Positions 43,404-51,805 of a stretch of 64,000 bases of DNA are shown here, piece by piece (position 1 is the first letter of the stretch; every line of letters begins with the position of its first letter). The position numbers and the translations under genes were made by a program. The DNA is taken from positions 3,100,001 to 3,164,000 of the forward strand of contig NZ_JACBZT010000001.1 of assembly GCF_013408985.1 (NCBI RefSeq), written 5' to 3'. Source of the stretch: Petropleomorpha daqingensis. Its GTDB lineage: Bacteria; Actinomycetota; Actinomycetes; Mycobacteriales; Geodermatophilaceae. The notes beneath the pieces are model-generated. The model saw only the letters and a list, made by a program, of their open reading frames with translations, made no database searches and was not told the DNA's origin.

Positions 43404-43802
43404 GTGGACGAAGGGCCGTTCTTCCACGGCACGAAGGCCGATCTCCGGGTCGGAGACCTCCTGACGCCGGGTTTCCGATCGAACTACCGACCCGAGGTCG
43501 TGATGAACCACATCTACTTCACCGCGCTGCGTGATGGCGCCGGCCTCGCCGCGGAACTGGCGCCCGGGAACCGCGCCCCGCGCGTCTACGTGGTCGAACC
43601 GACCGGACCATTCGAGGACGACCCGAACGTGACCGACAAGAAGTTCCCCGGCAATCCCACCCGGTCCTACCGCAGCGCTGCCCCGTTGCGGGTTCTCGGT
43701 GAAGCTCCCGACTGGACGCGCCTGACGCCCGAGGCTCTGCAGGTGTGGAGGGATCGCCTGACGGCCCTCCGTGCCGACGAGCGGGGCGAGATCATCAACT
43801 GA
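43404..43802 (+). CDS. arr: NAD+-rifampin ADP-ribosyltransferase, Arr family
   Basis: A 132-residue enzyme with the Arr pattern: PFFHGTKADLRVGDLL (first catalytic His), MNHIYFTALRDGA (Tyr), VYVVEPTGPFEDDPNVTDKK (Asp) and FPGNPTRSYRS, then PLRVLGE. Arr ADP-ribosylates the C23 hydroxyl of rifampicin and gives resistance in mycobacteria. The His-Tyr-Asp set is present, so activity is expected. GTG 43404 behind GAGGGGAG, 26 bases after rdgB. Base use is slightly less GC-rich than its neighbours. Confidence 0.9.
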   Translation: MDEGPFFHGTKADLRVGDLLTPGFRSNYRPEVVMNHIYFTALRDGAGLAAELAPGNRAPRVYVVEPTGPFEDDPNVTDKKFPGNPTRSYRSAAPLRVLGEAPDWTRLTPEALQVWRDRLTALRADERGEIIN

Positions 43803-43804
43803 GC

Positions 43805-44341
43805 TCAGCGGGAGCTGACCCAGTCGACGAACCAGAGCGAGAACGCGGCCACGCACGGCGGGAACGCCAGCACGAGGAACGCCGCGACCACGCGGTCGGT
43901 GCGCCACCGGATCCGCACCGCCGGGCCGGTGAGGCGGTGCCGTCCCACGACGGCCGGTGCGTTGCGGGCGGCCGCCGCCTCCTCCGAGGCGGTCAGCGCC
44001 TGGAAGCGCGCGGCCTGCCACGCCTCGACCCGCGACCAGCCGGGCGCGACGCCGCAGATCAGCGCCAGCACCGCGGCGCCGCCGAGCAGCGGCAGCAGGC
44101 CGACCGCACCGAGCAGCAGCAGCCCGGCCCCGGCCGCGCCGGCGACGAAGCCCGCGACCGTGACCGCACCGAGGCAGAAGGCCGCGCCGAACGCCAGCAG
44201 GATGATCGCGTACCCGGGCAGCAGCGTGGCCTGCCAGCGCTGGCCGAGCACGAGCAGCAGGGCGACCTCGGCGGCGAGCACGCCGCCGCAGACGAGGAAG
44301 ACCCGGCCCAGGGGCACCCGGGGCGCGCTGAGCGTGCTCAT
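43805..44341 (-). CDS. Membrane protein partner of the glycosyltransferase
   Basis: A 178-residue protein with about five hydrophobic helices (LGRVFLVCGGVLAAEVALLL, ATLLPGYAIILLAFGAAFCL, GAVTVAGFVAGAAGAGLLLL, LLPLLGGAAVLALICGV, and a last one near PPCVAAFSLWFV) and a basic amphipathic stretch RHRLTGPAVRIRWR. No family recognised. Its ATG overlaps the glycosyltransferase stop by four bases, so it is probably part of the same polysaccharide machine (inference). Confidence 0.78.
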   Translation of the reverse strand: MSTLSAPRVPLGRVFLVCGGVLAAEVALLLVLGQRWQATLLPGYAIILLAFGAAFCLGAVTVAGFVAGAAGAGLLLLGAVGLLPLLGGAAVLALICGVAPGWSRVEAWQAARFQALTASEEAAAARNAPAVVGRHRLTGPAVRIRWRTDRVVAAFLVLAFPPCVAAFSLWFVDWVSSR

Positions 44342-46428
44342 CGGGCGACCTCCGCGGCCACGTCCCGCCAGGCCAGCCGGTCGACGGCGGCGGGTAGCGA
44401 GTGCAGGCCGACGTCCGGACCCGTGTCGGCCGAGCGCCGGGCCACCGGGGCCGCCGTGCCGACGTGGGCCGAGAGCCCGTGCGTCGTCTTCTCCCAGTAG
44501 AACGGCTTGGTCAGCAGCTGCCAGGCGGCCTTGTAGGAGGCCAGCGAGTGCAGCAGCCAGTACAGCGGCGAGAGCAGCGCGAACGGCACCAGCTCGTAGC
44601 TGCGCCGCTTGAACCCGGCCAGCAGCGACAGGTAGATGATCACGCCGTTGCCGAACAGCAGGTTGAGCAGGCTCACGATCATCAGCCAGGGCGGCACCGC
44701 GGGCACGAGCAGGCCCGGTGCCACGAGCTCGCAGACCAGCATCGCGTACAGCAGCGGCGTGGCCAGGAACATCGCCGGCGTCCCGCCGATGAGCAGCGCG
44801 AACCCGGCCGCCTGGCGCGGGCCGACGGTGCGGACCAGCCGGAACGGGTGCCGGGTGTGCACCAGCACCGTCTGCATGTAGCCCTTGATCCACCGGCTGC
44901 GCTGCCGCAGCCAGTTGCCGACCGCCATGTTGGCCTCTTCGAACGTCGTCGAGTTGACGACGGCGACCCGGAAGCCGCGCGCGGAGGCGCGGATGCCCAG
45001 GTCGGCGTCCTCGGTGACGTTGAACGGGTCCCACCCGCCGAGCTCGCGCAGCATGTCGGTGCGGAAGTGGTTGCTCGTGCCGCCGAGCGGGATCGGTAGC
45101 CGCAGCTTGTCCAGGCCGGCCAGCGTGTAGTCGAACCAGGACGAGTACTCGAGGGTGAACATGCGGGTGAGCAGGTTCTCCCGCGCGTTGAAGTAGTTCA
45201 GCGCCGCCTGGACGCAGACCAGGTCGTCCCCGCCCTTGCGGAAGGCGATCAGCGCCTTCTTCAGCTGGTCGGGCTCGGGGCGGTCCTCGGCGTCGTAGAT
45301 GACGACGAACTCGCCTCGCGCGAACGCCAGCCCGACGTTGCAGGCCCGCGGCTTGGTCTTGGGCAGCGAGTGCGGGACGACGACGACCCGGACGATGTCC
45401 GGGGGAGCGGCGGCCAGCGCGGCCTCCAGCGTCTCCGGGTCGTCCTCCTCGAGCAGCAGCAGGATCTCGAGCTTCTCGCGGGGGTAGTCCAGCGCCGCGA
45501 GGTTGCGCATGAGCAGGCCGACGATGCCGGCCTCCTTGTAGACCGGCACCAGGATCGAGTAGTGCGGCAGCTCGGCGTCGGTGAGCGCGGCGACCTCGTC
45601 GTCGGTGACCTGCTCGACGGTCTCGTAGGCCGTGCCGACCGTGCTGATCAGCGCCTTCGCGCCCACGGCGAGGGCCACGGCCACGTTGACGAACGCGACG
45701 AGGGCCAGCATGGCCGTCGAGAAGTCGAGCACCAGCCCGGTGACGCTGGCCGCGACGAGCGCGACGCCGAGCACCACCTGCGGCCAGACGAAGACGGTGG
45801 ACGCCGACTCCTCCGGGCGGCGCTCGGCCAGCGAGCGGACCGCCTCGTGCACGAGCTCGTCACGCCAGACGGTGCGCAGCGCGCGCTGGACGTCCCAGTC
45901 GGTGGTCACCACCTGGCGCACGCGGTGGACCCCGGTGCGGGCCTGGACCTCCTGCGCGATGTGCGCCGAGGGGCGCCCGGCCGTGGCGACGACGACGGCC
46001 AGCTGGCCGTCGTCCTGCCGCTCCACCTGCACCGGGACCCACAGCTCGCGGGCCAGCATGCCGGCGGGGAACAGCCGGGCGAGGTCGGGGTCGAGCTCGT
46101 CGGGCTCGACGAAGGCGAGGTCGGCGTTCCAGACCTCGGCCAGCGCGGCGTAGAGCTCGCGCCGGGTGACGACGCCCGCGGCCAGCAGCACCGCGCCGAG
46201 CGGCTCGCCGACCCGGTCGTGCTGGGACAGCGCCCGGTCGAGCTGCTCACGGGTCAGGACGCCCTGTTCGACGAGCACGTCGCCGAGGCGGCGTTCCGCG
46301 GGCGCGGACAGCCGCAGGTCAGCGGCGCCGAGGACCACGGGTCCCGGCGGCGGTGGCTGCAGTGCGGTCACGGTGAGGACGTCGGCAGCAACCGGCCTCG
46401 TGAACAGCGGTGAACCCGCGCGGCTCAC
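44338..46428 (-). CDS. XagB-like membrane glycosyltransferase with N-terminal MshEN (GspE-N) domain
   Basis: A 696-residue processive family-2 glycosyltransferase. Residues about 45-110 hold two MshEN-type 24-residue motifs (RLGDVLVEQGVLTREQLDRA and PLGAVLLAAGVVTRRELYAA), a fold that binds c-di-GMP in MshE and related proteins. Two helices follow (about 215-265), then the GT-A domain with VPVYKEAG, DAEDRPEPDQ (DxD), NVTEDADLG and QRSRW (QxxRW), then about four C-terminal helices. The layout matches XagB, an exopolysaccharide synthase component. GTG start 46426-46428; an internal GTG near 46371 is possible. Polymer unknown; c-di-GMP control is inferred. Confidence 0.88.
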   Translation of the reverse strand: MSRAGSPLFTRPVAADVLTVTALQPPPPGPVVLGAADLRLSAPAERRLGDVLVEQGVLTREQLDRALSQHDRVGEPLGAVLLAAGVVTRRELYAALAEVWNADLAFVEPDELDPDLARLFPAGMLARELWVPVQVERQDDGQLAVVVATAGRPSAHIAQEVQARTGVHRVRQVVTTDWDVQRALRTVWRDELVHEAVRSLAERRPEESASTVFVWPQVVLGVALVAASVTGLVLDFSTAMLALVAFVNVAVALAVGAKALISTVGTAYETVEQVTDDEVAALTDAELPHYSILVPVYKEAGIVGLLMRNLAALDYPREKLEILLLLEEDDPETLEAALAAAPPDIVRVVVVPHSLPKTKPRACNVGLAFARGEFVVIYDAEDRPEPDQLKKALIAFRKGGDDLVCVQAALNYFNARENLLTRMFTLEYSSWFDYTLAGLDKLRLPIPLGGTSNHFRTDMLRELGGWDPFNVTEDADLGIRASARGFRVAVVNSTTFEEANMAVGNWLRQRSRWIKGYMQTVLVHTRHPFRLVRTVGPRQAAGFALLIGGTPAMFLATPLLYAMLVCELVAPGLLVPAVPPWLMIVSLLNLLFGNGVIIYLSLLAGFKRRSYELVPFALLSPLYWLLHSLASYKAAWQLLTKPFYWEKTTHGLSAHVGTAAPVARRSADTGPDVGLHSLPAAVDRLAWRDVAAEVAR

Positions 46429-46450
46429 CCGGTCGGGGGATACCGCCCGA

Positions 46451-46633
46451 TCATCCGACGGCGCGGAAGCCGAGCCACTCGAACGGGTCGCCGTCCCGCT
46501 GCGGGTCGTGCGCCTCGCGTGCCCACTCCGGTTCCGCGTGCCGGCCGGTGCGGACGACGTCCTGCGGCGAGGCGATGCGCACCTCGGTGTTCTCGGGGGC
46601 GCGGTGCCGGGCGACGGACGGGGACGACGTCAT
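46451..46633 (-). CDS. Hypothetical 60-residue protein
   Basis: A short frame ending DPFEWLGFRAVG, charged and without membrane segments, between the glycosyltransferase and the ANTAR gene on the same strand. Its third positions are GC-rich and no better frame covers the interval, but there is no clear ribosome site. Real gene uncertain. Confidence 0.4.
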   Translation of the reverse strand: MTSSPSVARHRAPENTEVRIASPQDVVRTGRHAEPEWAREAHDPQRDGDPFEWLGFRAVG

Positions 46634-46698
46634 ACCCCGGTCTTCGGCCGATCGGGTTCCGGAAGGAACTCCTGGCGAGAGGAGGTGACCCGGACGGG

Positions 46699-47112
46699 TC
46701 AGAGCATCCCGGTGTAGATGACCTCTTCGGCGAGCTCGCGGAGCTTCTGGTTGCGCAGCTGGCTCTGCTCGCGGAGCAACTCGAACGCCGCCTCGTCGGT
46801 GAGCTGGTTGCGGGCCATCACGATGCCGATGGCGATCCCGATCCGCCGGTTGCTCGTCAGCGCCGTCTCGAGGTGGACGATCTGTTCCCGGGCCGCGAGC
46901 AGCTGCTCCTGCACCTGCTTGAAGACGTCGACGGCGGTATCCGGCCGTCCCCGCTGGTCCAGGCCGGCCCGGCGCAGTCGCGAGAGGCGCGCGCGGGTGG
47001 CGCTCAGCTGCAGCCGGAGCTCGCGGGAGCGGGCGCGAGCGTCCGCCGCGGCGCCGTCGAACGGCGCACGGGACGGCGTGGCGCCGTCACCGCCTGTCCC
47101 GTCATCGAGCAT
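46699..47112 (-). CDS. ANTAR domain RNA-binding antiterminator
   Basis: A 137-residue regulator: acidic N-terminus, coiled-coil (about residues 30-90) with VDVFKQVQEQLLAAREQIVHLE, and a C-terminal ANTAR three-helix bundle (RRIGIAIGIVMARNQLTDEAAFELLREQSQLRNQKLRELAEE). ANTAR proteins bind paired hairpins in nascent RNA to stop termination. No GAF or receiver domain is attached, so a partner must signal to it through the coiled coil. ATG 47110-47112 after AGAGGAAG. Confidence 0.92.
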   Translation of the reverse strand: MLDDGTGGDGATPSRAPFDGAAADARARSRELRLQLSATRARLSRLRRAGLDQRGRPDTAVDVFKQVQEQLLAAREQIVHLETALTSNRRIGIAIGIVMARNQLTDEAAFELLREQSQLRNQKLRELAEEVIYTGML

Positions 47113-47239
47113 CGACCGGCTTCCTCTCGACGAGAGGTGGGCCGTGGCTCGTGGTTGAACCGCGGCCGGACGCCGAACGCGGAGGCGTTCGGCGCCAGCC
47201 TGCCAGAGGTCCTCCGAGTGCCGGAGACCGGTTGCTCCG

Positions 47240-47545
47240 TCACCCGCCCGTCGCGCGCCGCTCCTCCGCCGCGGCGAAGCGCTGCGCCTCGTCGGCGTAG
47301 CGCGCCAGCCGCTCGGCGTCGCGCGTGCGCCCCTCGGCCAGCGCGGTCTCGGCCAGCAGACGCAGCGTCGCGGCGAGCTGCCGCTCGGTCTCGGCGATGT
47401 CCGCGGTGACCCGGAGCGTCTGGTCGCGCGTCCGGGTCACCTCGTCGCGGACACGCGCCAGTTGCTCCCTCAGCTCGGCGTGGGCCCGCGCGGCGAGATG
47501 GCTCTCGTCCCGGCCGCTCAGCGGCGGCTTCTCGTGCCGCGGCAT
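47240..47545 (-). CDS. Hypothetical coiled-coil protein
   Basis: A 101-residue charged, Ala/Arg/Glu-rich helical protein (REQLARVRDEVTRTRDQTLRV ... ERLARYADEAQRFAAAEERR). No family recognised. ATG 47543-47545; the frame continues upstream into the divergent HPP gene region, which I do not take as coding. Position beside ANTAR suggests, but does not show, a link. Confidence 0.65.
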   Translation of the reverse strand: MPRHEKPPLSGRDESHLAARAHAELREQLARVRDEVTRTRDQTLRVTADIAETERQLAATLRLLAETALAEGRTRDAERLARYADEAQRFAAAEERRATGG

Positions 47546-47652
47546 GACGCGAAGCGTTCCCGTTCGCTCCGCAGCCCACAAGTGCCGTGGCGGGGCGTCT
47601 CCCACCAACACTTGGCATCGGCGTACCGTCCCGCCGACGACGGGAGGGGCGG

Positions 47653-48759
47653 GTGCGGGCGGACCTGCGGGCATGGCGGACGGCGTTGCGGCCGGGGCCG
47701 ATCGGCTACAAGCGGGCGGAGTTCCTGCGCGGTGGCATCGGGGCGCTGATCGGGATCGGGCTCGCGGCGCTCACGGCGGAGCTGATCCCCGGCGGGCCGG
47801 CGACGCTGCCCTACATCGTGGCGCCGATGGGCGCGGCGGCCGTGCTGCTGTTCGCCGCCCCGGCGAGCCCGCTGGTCCAGCCGTGGTCGCTGCTGGTCGG
47901 CAACCTCTCGTCGACGCTGGTCGGCGTCACCGCCGGCAAGCTCATCCCGGACCTCGCCCTGGCGGCGGCGGTCGCCGTCGCCGGCGCGATCGTGGTGATG
48001 ATGGCGCTGCGCTGCGTGCACCCGCCGGGCGGGGCATGCGCCCTGTTCGCGGCGGTCGCCGGCGGCGCGGTCGCCGAGCAGGGGTACGCGTTCGCGCTGT
48101 GGCCGGTCGGCGTCAACACCGTCGTCCTGCTGGTCGTGGCCGCCCTGGTGAACAACCTGACCGGCCGGCCCTACCCGCACGTGCCCGAACCGCCGCCGCC
48201 CGCGCACGGGAGCGACCTCGCGCCCAGCCAACGGGTCGGCGTGCGGACCGAGGACGTCCGGGACGCGATGGCCCGCCTCGACCGCGGCCTCGACATCCAC
48301 CCCGGCGACGTGATCACGCTGATCCGCGAGGCCGAGACGCACGCGCTCGACCGCCGGCTCGGCCAGCTGCGCGTGGGCACGGTGATGGCCCGGGACGTGC
48401 AGACGGTGCGCGCCTCCGACACGCTCTACCGGGCGCGGATGGTGATCAACAACTTCCAGGTCAAGGCCGTGCCGGTGGTCGACGACGCGCAGCACGTCGT
48501 CGGGATCATCACCGTCTTCGACCTTTTCAACCGCGACGTGGTCGAGTTCGACCCGGTGTCGAAGGTGATGACCAGCCCGGTCACCACGGTCGGCGTCGAC
48601 ACCCCGGTCGCGCGGCTGGTGTCGCTCATGACCGATTCGGGACTGCGCAACCTGCCGGTCGTGGACGACGAGGGGCGGCTGGTCGGGATCGTCACCCGCA
48701 CCGAGCTGATCGCCGTCCTCAACCAGGCGCTCGTCGGCTCCGAGCAGCTCGGCGGCTGA
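47653..48759 (+). CDS. HPP family membrane protein with two CBS domains
   Basis: A 368-residue protein. N-terminal half (about 25-170) is the HPP domain with four helices and the signature RCVHPPGGACAL; relatives in chloroplasts carry nitrite. C-terminal half is a CBS pair (VMARDVQTVRASDTL ... VPVVDDAQHVVGIIT, then VMTSPVTTVGVDTPV ... LPVVDDEGRLVGIVT) that usually binds adenine nucleotides. GTG 47653 behind GGAGGGG. A gated anion transporter is inferred. Confidence 0.9.
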   Translation: MRADLRAWRTALRPGPIGYKRAEFLRGGIGALIGIGLAALTAELIPGGPATLPYIVAPMGAAAVLLFAAPASPLVQPWSLLVGNLSSTLVGVTAGKLIPDLALAAAVAVAGAIVVMMALRCVHPPGGACALFAAVAGGAVAEQGYAFALWPVGVNTVVLLVVAALVNNLTGRPYPHVPEPPPPAHGSDLAPSQRVGVRTEDVRDAMARLDRGLDIHPGDVITLIREAETHALDRRLGQLRVGTVMARDVQTVRASDTLYRARMVINNFQVKAVPVVDDAQHVVGIITVFDLFNRDVVEFDPVSKVMTSPVTTVGVDTPVARLVSLMTDSGLRNLPVVDDEGRLVGIVTRTELIAVLNQALVGSEQLGG

Positions 48760-48772
48760 CCGGCGCAGACGC

Positions 48773-48808
48773 CGAACGGCGCCCCGGCTGGTGCCGGGGC
48801 GCCGTTCG
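48773..48808. terminator. Strong bidirectional hairpin terminator
   Basis: Sixteen-base perfect stem (48773-48788 with 48793-48808) and TGGT loop between the HPP stop (48759) and the convergent subtilase stop (48826). Confidence 0.85.
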
Positions 48809-48825
48809 TCACCTCCCTCGTCGGG

Positions 48826-50592
48826 TCAGGACCAGTCGGAGCCGCTCCAGCTGACCCCGGACCAGCTGACCCCGGACCAGCTCACGCCGGACCACGAGAC
48901 GCCCGACCAGCTCACGCCGGACCAGGAGACGCCGGACCAGGAGACGCCGGACCAGGAGACGCCGGACCACGAAACGCCCGACCAGGAGACGCCGGACCAG
49001 CTGACCCCGGACCAGCTCACGCCGGACCAGTTCGAGCGATTGGCGATGCCGGACGCGACCGTGCGCGAGTTGAACGTCCGGCCGTGGACGTCGACCTCAC
49101 CGCTGATCCGCCGGCCGTTCACCGAGACGTGGACCGAACCACGAGCCGCCTCGAGAGAACCGGTACCGACCGAGAGCCGCCAGCGCTGCGTGGCGTTCTG
49201 CGGCGTCGGAGCGGTGGCGGCAGCGGCCAGGTTGACCAGGCCGTTGCCCTGCGCCGGCGCGCCGACACCCGGCAGCCGCGACGCGGTCCCGGTGAGCAGC
49301 GCCTTCACCTGGTCCGGCGTCAGGGTCGGGCGCTGCGAGAGCAGCAGCGCCGCGGCGCCGGAGACCACGGCGGCGGCCTGCGAGGTGCCGCTGCCACGGA
49401 ACAGCCGGTCCCCGATGCGGGCAGCCGGGTAGGTCGTGTCCAGGTAGGAACCCGGGTCACGCAGGCTGACCACGTGGTCGCCAGGGGCGATCAGGTCGGG
49501 GTTGCGGGAGCCGTTGCCGTTGTTCGAGAACGACGACACGGTGTCGTCGGCCGTCGTCGCGGTGCCGTTGGTCGAGTCGCTGCCGACGGCGATCACGTAA
49601 GGGTCGCTGGCCGGGTTGTTCAGCCGCAGCACGTTGTTGCCGTCGTTGCCGGCGGCGACCACGACCACGATCCCGGACCGCCACGCCATCTCCGCGGCGT
49701 AGGCCAGCGGGTCGTAGACGTAGCTCTGCACGCCGTCGGTGCCGAACGACATGTTCAGCACGCGGATGTTCAGGCCGTTCTTGTGGCCGTTCTCCACCAC
49801 CCAGTCGATGGCGGCGATGGCCTGCGAGACGTCGGTCTGGCCCTTGGCGTCGGCGACCTTGATGCTGACGATCCGCGAGTCCGGGGCCATGCCGACGAAG
49901 TCGGAGGAGTTCCCGCTGGTCGTGGTCGCCGAGGCGTCGCGGCCGCCGATGATGCCGGCCATGTGGGTGCCGTGGCCGTAGGTGTCCAGGTTCTGCGTCG
50001 GCGTGCCGGCTTCCTGGGTCAGGTCCGGGCCGTAGACGATCTTCCCGGACCCGTTCAGGCCGTCGACCGGGACGACGCCGGAGTCCACGACGGCGACGTC
50101 GACGCCCTGGCCGGTGTACCCGGCGTTCCAGAGGGTCGAGGCACCGGTCACCTGGTTGGCGATCGTGTAGAGCGAGCCGGCCTGGCCGGCCTGGGCCTCG
50201 ACGTCGGCGCTGCTCAGCGTGAGCGACGCGTCCTCGGTGACCGAGGTGACGCCGGGAACCGCGCGCAGTGCCTCGAGGCGATCGCTCGGCACCCGCGCGC
50301 TGAAGCCCGAGATGACCGAGAACTGCGTGGTCACCGAACCGCCGAACGCCTCGACGGCGCGCTGCGGACCGGAACCGGTGCCCTGGCTCTCCTGGACGAC
50401 GACCGGCACGAGGTCGGCGTGCGACGGCGTGGCGGCCTGGGCGGCCGTGGCCATCGCCGGCCCCGCCACCCCGGCGGCGAGGAGGAAGGAGGTCGCGACG
50501 GTCGCGATCCTCCGCGCGGACAGGGGTAGCCCACCCCATGTCACGCCTTGTGAGAAGGGGGCTCCCGCCCCGCCTCTCTCGTCGACGAGCAT
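48826..50592 (-). CDS. Secreted S8 (subtilisin) peptidase with C-terminal WSGVS repeats
   Basis: A 588-residue secreted protease. Signal peptide about residues 26-55 (IATVATSFLLAAGVAGPAMA, cut after AQA), inhibitor_I9-type propeptide (about 60-140), then the subtilase domain with Asp in DVAVVDSGV, His in DTYGHGTHMAGI and Ser in RGSGTSQAAAVV. A short beta domain (VHVSVNGRRISGEV) leads to a tail of twelve SWSGV units. Start ATG 50590-50592 has a perfect GGAGGT seven bases ahead; an ATG five codons earlier is possible. The Trp-rich tail may bind cell wall or polysaccharide (inference). Confidence 0.93.
   Translation of the reverse strand: MLVDERGGAGAPFSQGVTWGGLPLSARRIATVATSFLLAAGVAGPAMATAAQAATPSHADLVPVVVQESQGTGSGPQRAVEAFGGSVTTQFSVISGFSARVPSDRLEALRAVPGVTSVTEDASLTLSSADVEAQAGQAGSLYTIANQVTGASTLWNAGYTGQGVDVAVVDSGVVPVDGLNGSGKIVYGPDLTQEAGTPTQNLDTYGHGTHMAGIIGGRDASATTTSGNSSDFVGMAPDSRIVSIKVADAKGQTDVSQAIAAIDWVVENGHKNGLNIRVLNMSFGTDGVQSYVYDPLAYAAEMAWRSGIVVVVAAGNDGNNVLRLNNPASDPYVIAVGSDSTNGTATTADDTVSSFSNNGNGSRNPDLIAPGDHVVSLRDPGSYLDTTYPAARIGDRLFRGSGTSQAAAVVSGAAALLLSQRPTLTPDQVKALLTGTASRLPGVGAPAQGNGLVNLAAAATAPTPQNATQRWRLSVGTGSLEAARGSVHVSVNGRRISGEVDVHGRTFNSRTVASGIANRSNWSGVSWSGVSWSGVSWSGVSWSGVSWSGVSWSGVSWSGVSWSGVSWSGVSWSGVSWSGVSWSGSDWS
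48847..49026 (-). repeat. Twelve tandem 15-bp units encoding SWSGV
   Basis: Exactly 180 bases, units alternating between a few synonymous spellings (for example CCAGCTGACCCCGGA and CCAGGAGACGCCGGA on the plus strand). Protein sequence is invariant while codons differ, pointing to selection on the peptide. Confidence 0.92.
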
Positions 50593-50678
50593 CACGTGCA
50601 CCTCCATGTGGTGTGTGCGAGGGCCTGCGTGATGGCTTCGGCGCCGGGAGGTGCGGCCTGAAAGGACTTACGCCCATC

Positions 50679-50700
50679 GGGTGAACGCGTGTTCTCACCC
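50679..50700. promoter_or_regulatory. Imperfect inverted repeat upstream of the subtilase gene
   Basis: GGGTGA at 50679-50684 and TCACCC at 50695-50700 frame ACGCGTGTTC, 87 bases upstream of the subtilase start. A possible operator; no binder known. The rest of 50593-50827 shows no gene. Confidence 0.35.
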
Positions 50701-50827
50701 CTGCGGGGTGGCTTACGAGAGGTGCGGCGGGCCGGCTCTCGAGCGGCGGCTCGCTGACCGGGTCGTTTGCGCTCGGGCGGCCCGACACCCGCACATGCGG
50801 CGATCTCCGGGCCGGGCCCGGACGAGT

Positions 50828-50907
50828 GCGGGAGGGGGGAGTCGAACCCCCACGCCCGAAGGCACCAGATCCTAAGTCTGGCGTGGCTGCCGTTACACCA
50901 CTCCCGC
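50828..50907 (-). tRNA. tRNA-Leu (anticodon UAG)
   Basis: Read on the minus strand, the acceptor GCGGGAG/CTCCCGC pairs perfectly, the anticodon stem CCAGA/TCTGG encloses CTTAGGA (anticodon TAG, reading CUN Leu), the T arm is GGGGGTTCGACTCCCCC and a short extra arm TGCCTTCGGGCG is present. CCA is not encoded. Confidence 0.95.
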
Positions 50908-50996
50908 GCGAGACCTGCAGTCTAGGAGTCGCCCGGACGGGTGCCGGAGCACGAGGCGAACGCGCTGGACGAGACGGCGTCTGGCAGGCTGTCGCC

Positions 50997-51224
50997 GTGC
51001 CTCGCGACCCTCGACAGATCCAGCTGGAGATCGACGCCGCCCGCGAGTCGCTCGCGGCGACCCTGGACCAGCTGGTCTACCGGAGCAGCCCCACGCGGCT
51101 GAAGGCCAAGGGGCAGGCCGCCATCTCCTCGTTCCTGCAGAGCCCGGTCGGCATGGCCACGATCGGCGCCGTCGGTCTGCTGGTGACCGTCGCCGTCGTC
51201 CGGCGCATCCGCAACCACGACTAG
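50997..51224 (+). CDS. DUF3618 domain-containing small membrane protein
   Basis: A 75-residue protein: the DUF3618 core RQIQLEIDAARESLAATLDQLVYRSSP then one membrane helix (MATIGAVGLLVTVAVV) and a basic end RRIRNHD. Found widely in actinobacteria, often near phage-holin-like and DUF4235 genes; function unknown. GTG 50997 with CAGGCT six bases before. Confidence 0.88.
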   Translation: MPRDPRQIQLEIDAARESLAATLDQLVYRSSPTRLKAKGQAAISSFLQSPVGMATIGAVGLLVTVAVVRRIRNHD

Positions 51225-51300
51225 AAGGACCCCGGTGCCCCCCAGCCCTCGCTCCGCTCGGGCCGGGTCCCTGCACCGCGGCCGTTCCATCATCTGAACT

Positions 51301-51798
51301 GTGACCCACCCGAAGCCTGATCCCGTCGGTCCCGGTCAGGAGTCGGTCTGGAGCTATCCCAGGCCGCCGTCCGCCGAGGTGACCGGGCGGCACGTCGTCG
51401 TCGAGGTGGCGGGGAGCACCGTCGCCGACACCACGCGGGCGATCCGGGTGTGCGAGACCAGCCACCCACCCGTCTACTACGTCCCCCGGGACGACGTCGC
51501 CGACGGTGTGCTCGAGCGGGCCCAGGGCGGCTCGTGGTGCGAGTGGAAGGGCGCGGCCACCTACTGGGACGTCGTCGTCGCCGGGCGCCGGGTGCCGGCG
51601 GCCGGGTGGTCGTACGAGCAGCCGACCCGGGGCTACGAGCACCTCGCCGGCGCGGTCGCGTTCTACCCGGGCAAGGTCGACCGCGCGTGCGTCGACGGGC
51701 AGACCGTGCGGCCGCAGCCCGGCGATTTCTACGGCGGGTGGATCACCGACGAGGTGGTCGGCCCGTTCAAGGGCGGGCCGACCAGCCTCTGGTGGTGA
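51301..51798 (+). CDS. DUF427 domain-containing protein
   Basis: A 165-residue cytosolic beta-rich protein with DUF427 hallmarks: VWSYPRPPSAEVTGRHVVVEVAGSTVADT, TSHPPVYYVPRDDV, WCEWKGAATYW and a final VAFYPGKVDRACVDGQTV. Some fungal homologues are linked to cofactor or thiol metabolism, but no activity is assigned. GTG 51301. Confidence 0.88.
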   Translation: MTHPKPDPVGPGQESVWSYPRPPSAEVTGRHVVVEVAGSTVADTTRAIRVCETSHPPVYYVPRDDVADGVLERAQGGSWCEWKGAATYWDVVVAGRRVPAAGWSYEQPTRGYEHLAGAVAFYPGKVDRACVDGQTVRPQPGDFYGGWITDEVVGPFKGGPTSLWW

Positions 51799-51805
51799 CC
51801 TCGGC

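Noticed and set aside
41104-43802. Genomic island around the K+ channel and arr
   Set aside because: Composition shifts slightly, but rph-rdgB between them is core, and there is no integrase, tRNA target or direct repeat.
46519-47409. Plus-strand open frame over the ANTAR gene
   Set aside because: The opposite strand carries a clear ANTAR domain with a ribosome site; the plus frame has no recognisable features.
48847-49026. CRISPR-like regular repeat
   Set aside because: Period is 15 bases without spacers and the repeat lies in frame in the subtilase gene.
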